From positions 1-30,320 of the IMG/VR virus record IMGVR_UViG_3300024520_000351: DNA of 30,320 nt; one strand, given 5' to 3'. Source of the DNA: a virus. This document shows, in pieces, positions 28,694 through 30,320 of the stretch. The notes beneath the pieces are model-generated. The model saw only the letters and a list, made by a program, of their open reading frames with translations. It was not told where the DNA came from and did not search any database. The position numbers and the translations under genes were made by a program. Positions within the stretch are counted from its first letter, which is position 1, and each line of letters opens with the position of its first letter.

Positions 28694-29458
28694 ATGAGCA
28701 ACATTAAATCAGGAGCAGTAGAAGGCGCAACAATACCGGCTAGGGTTAAGACTCTGAAAGTCAGAGTAAAGGATAAGCACGCCAAGCAGCTGCGTGGGAT
28801 GGCTAATAGTGTAAATATGGTATTCAATTACTGTAATGAGCTGAGTTACCGCAATATCACCGAGCGGAAAAGATACCTGTCAGGCTACGATATTCAAAAA
28901 TACCTCACCGGCGCAAGCAAAATGCTTCCAATAGGCCGGGGCACCCTGGATCAGATCGCTGCTGAATACGCGATCAGAAGGAATAAGGTCAAAAGGTCAA
29001 AGCTGAACTGGCGCAAATCTGTAGGCACTCGCCGGTCACTGGGATGGATACCCTTCAAAAAGCGCACTGTAATGTACAGGAATGGCCAGATTTACCATAA
29101 CGGGATACTGTACTCAATCTGGGATAGCTATGGTTTATCACAATACGAGCTGCGTTCTGGCTCATTTAATGAGGATGCTCGGGGTAGGTGGTATCTCAAT
29201 ATAGTTGTTGAGGTTAAAGAGGAGAAATCTACGGGAAAAGAATCGGTAGGGATTGACCTGGGCTGCAAATCAACTGCAACAGATAGCAACGGTTATGTGG
29301 TCCAGGGCCGTGAGTTCCGCAAGCTGGAGGGCAAATTAGGCATCGCTCAACGCTCCAGGAATAAGAAACAGGTCAAGACCATACACGCAAAGATCAAAAA
29401 CCGCAGGGCTGACACCTTGCACAAATACAGTCGAAAACTCGTAGAGGGTAACCCGTAA
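28694..29458 (+). CDS. TnpB-like (IS605 OrfB family) protein truncated after RuvC-I
   Basis: The 254-aa product matches the N-terminal two thirds of TnpB/IS605 OrfB proteins, which are usually about 370-400 aa. The start (TLKVRVKDKHAKQLRGMANS, VNMVFNYCNELS) and the RGRWYLNIVVEVKEE strand lead into the RuvC-I motif GIDLGCKS, with catalytic Asp188. It continues to KIKNRRADTLHKYSRKLVE and stops. The RuvC-II Glu, the zinc finger and the RuvC-III Asp that normally follow are missing, so nuclease activity should be lost. The gene has its own AGGCGAGAG signal and overlaps the next start (TAATG). No tnpA and no IS-type terminal hairpins were seen. It may be a decayed element or a co-opted fragment. 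Confidence 0.8.
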   Translation: MSNIKSGAVEGATIPARVKTLKVRVKDKHAKQLRGMANSVNMVFNYCNELSYRNITERKRYLSGYDIQKYLTGASKMLPIGRGTLDQIAAEYAIRRNKVKRSKLNWRKSVGTRRSLGWIPFKKRTVMYRNGQIYHNGILYSIWDSYGLSQYELRSGSFNEDARGRWYLNIVVEVKEEKSTGKESVGIDLGCKSTATDSNGYVVQGREFRKLEGKLGIAQRSRNKKQVKTIHAKIKNRRADTLHKYSRKLVEGNP

Positions 29459-29640
29459 TGACACCGGAAATGAAAGACCTGTTAGAGAGACAAGGAAATA
29501 TCATCCACAACACATGCAATACCATTGGCTGCAAAGATTGCGGGCTGAAAAACGGGTTTGATGATAACTCTGGATGCGCCTCAACAGACCTGCATGAAAG
29601 GATAATGGATCTGGAAATGAAGGAATCCAACCATGAATAA
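29458..29640 (+). CDS. Small Cys-containing hypothetical protein, 60 aa
   Basis: The product begins MTPEMKDLLERQGNII and has cysteines at 20, 25, 28 and 40 (HNTCNTIGCKDCGLKNG, then SGCAS), which could form a zinc-binding site. It is acidic at the end. The start overlaps the TnpB-like stop as TAATG and the end overlaps the next gene by 8 bases. The family is not recognised. It is part of a run of small early genes. Confidence 0.6.
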   Translation: MTPEMKDLLERQGNIIHNTCNTIGCKDCGLKNGFDDNSGCASTDLHERIMDLEMKESNHE

Positions 29641-29941
29641 CCAGCAAGACAGAGAAGCGTTTGAGGCGGTCGCATCTGAACACTATAACCTGTCAAGGTT
29701 CGATGAAAGAGAGCCTAACGGCAACTACTCCCTCTTCGCCCTGCAAGCACTATGGGATGGGTGGCAAATGAGTACGGTTCACCACCAAGCCCAACTAGCC
29801 GCACAAGCAGAGGAGATCGAGCGGTTAAAGGGTGCCTTACATAGAATATCTAATGACTGCACCGCGCGAAAAGCAGTAATGATTGCACGTAATGCTTTGG
29901 CCATTCAACCCAACACAGAGGGAGAGACTAATGCAAAATGA
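29633..29941 (+). CDS. Hypothetical early phage protein, 102 aa
   Basis: The product is 102 aa, soluble, with a YSLFALQALWDGWQMST segment and an AAQAEEIERLKGALHRI coiled-coil helix. This pattern (a helical protein with a WDGWQ-type motif) is common in phage and prophage small proteins of unknown role. The ATG at 29633 overlaps the previous gene; the stop overlaps the next start at 29931. Confidence 0.6.
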   Translation: MNNQQDREAFEAVASEHYNLSRFDEREPNGNYSLFALQALWDGWQMSTVHHQAQLAAQAEEIERLKGALHRISNDCTARKAVMIARNALAIQPNTEGETNAK

Positions 29942-30212
29942 AATGACGATAGACGGGAACAAGATAACCACTTGGTACGCTGACCACATGGAGCAGCCCT
30001 ACACGGCTGTAAATATGACAGTCTCCATTGAGATGCTGAAAGGTTATGACCTGACAGATGAGGAGAAAACGGAACAGTCTGCTTTGATGGCGGGTTATTG
30101 TCGGTTGCTTGAGGAGCGCGGGTTAATTGGATGGGGTGAAACCGAGTTCGAGTCCATACAGGATCTATTCAGCAATGCCACTAAAGTGGATAGCACAGAG
30201 GGAGAGAAGTAA
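29931..30212 (+). CDS. Hypothetical early phage protein, 93 aa
   Basis: I use the ATG at 29931 because GAGGGAGAG lies just upstream and it overlaps the prior stop; the frame is open further up (29883) without a ribosome binding site. The product is an acidic alpha/beta protein (TIDGNKITTWYADHMEQPY, TAVNMTVSIEMLKGYDLTDEE) with a C-terminal helix (SALMAGYCRLLEERGLIGW). No known family. The stop overlaps the next start. Confidence 0.6.
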   Translation: MQNEMTIDGNKITTWYADHMEQPYTAVNMTVSIEMLKGYDLTDEEKTEQSALMAGYCRLLEERGLIGWGETEFESIQDLFSNATKVDSTEGEK

Positions 30213-30320
30213 TGGGTATTGAGGATTATGTTGTTTTAGTGGATAAGTTTGAGGAGAATACCAACGCAGCGGGGTTTTGCTTTCCTTGTAATTCCTGCAA
30301 GCATAATAAAAACGCAGACG
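30212..30320 (+). CDS. Partial hypothetical CDS at the window edge
   Basis: An ATG at 30212 overlaps the upstream stop (TAATG), and GAGGGAGAG precedes it. Thirty-six codons are visible: MGIEDYVVLVDKFEEN, then a GFCFPCNSCKHNK stretch with three cysteines, before the window ends. The Cys arrangement suggests a small zinc-binding protein. The 3' end is missing, so length and family are unknown. Confidence 0.5.
   Translation, partial: MGIEDYVVLVDKFEENTNAAGFCFPCNSCKHNKNAD

Noticed and set aside
28694-29458. Complete active IS605/IS607-type insertion sequence
   Set aside because: Only a truncated TnpB-like gene is present; no tnpA, no terminal hairpins, and the catalytic residues beyond RuvC-I are missing.
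1-30320. CRISPR array, rRNA genes or integrase
   Set aside because: No regularly spaced long repeats, no rRNA-like sequence and no recombinase or MuA-type protein are seen on either strand.

Overview
This 30.3 kb window reads as part of a tailed, contractile-tail (myovirus-type) bacteriophage or prophage genome with a Gram-negative host. The Gram-negative call rests on a lysis block with a lytic transglycosylase, an Rz-like inner-membrane spanin and an overlapping Rz1-like outer-membrane lipoprotein. A gammaproteobacterial host is likely from the relatedness of the modules to Mu, lambda and P2, but this is inference. The genome is mosaic: packaging and head genes are lambda/HK97-like (gpA-type large terminase, gpW-like connector, lambda-type portal, fused S78 protease/capsid), while the whole tail from sheath to baseplate follows phage Mu order. 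No integrase, MuA-type transposase, tRNA-targeting recombinase or lysogeny repressor is visible, so lifestyle cannot be settled here.

Layout. (1) 1-290: non-coding leader with a promoter (TTGACA, 17 bp, CATTAT), repeated TTGACAA and GTCGCA motifs, a hairpin and a tRNA-like element with an abnormal anticodon region. It could also hold a cos/pac site, since the terminase lies downstream. (2) 291-4761: a small Tat-signal-like protein, an orphan ParB-domain/DNA methyltransferase, a hypothetical protein, and small and large terminase. (3) 4766-10137: connector, portal, fused prohead protease-major capsid ORF with a strong internal start, decoration protein and neck proteins. (4) 10134-19140: Mu-like tail (gp38-like, sheath, tube, tail assembly chaperone with a -1 frameshift, tape measure, gp43- to gp48-like baseplate genes). 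(5) 19147-20300: tail fibre and a 54-aa ORF. (6) 20311-21884: lysis cassette. (7) 21884-24015: a large protein whose N-terminus resembles the DUF2190 capsid cement family, then two small hypotheticals.

(8) 24021-26562, minus strand: RecE-like exonuclease, RecT annealing protein and two small overlapping ORFs. (9) 26563-26694: divergent control region with ACTAGTG operator-like repeats. (10) 26695-30320, plus strand: small HTH protein, DEAH helicase, a small protein with an EF-Tu-like degenerate P-loop, a TnpB-like protein truncated after RuvC-I, and four small hypothetical genes, the last cut by the window edge.

Genes are packed tightly, with ATGA or TAATG overlaps almost throughout, so each block is probably one transcript with translational coupling. 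The points most worth a second look are: the same CCGTATGGGGG-N4-ATGA leader at the first gene of two different operons; the truncated TnpB-like gene held in the early operon; the cement-domain/fibre-like fusion; the repeat-bearing insertion in the RecE-like nuclease; the nested capsid start; the -1 frameshift with an upstream Shine-Dalgarno-like stimulator; and the tRNA-like leader.
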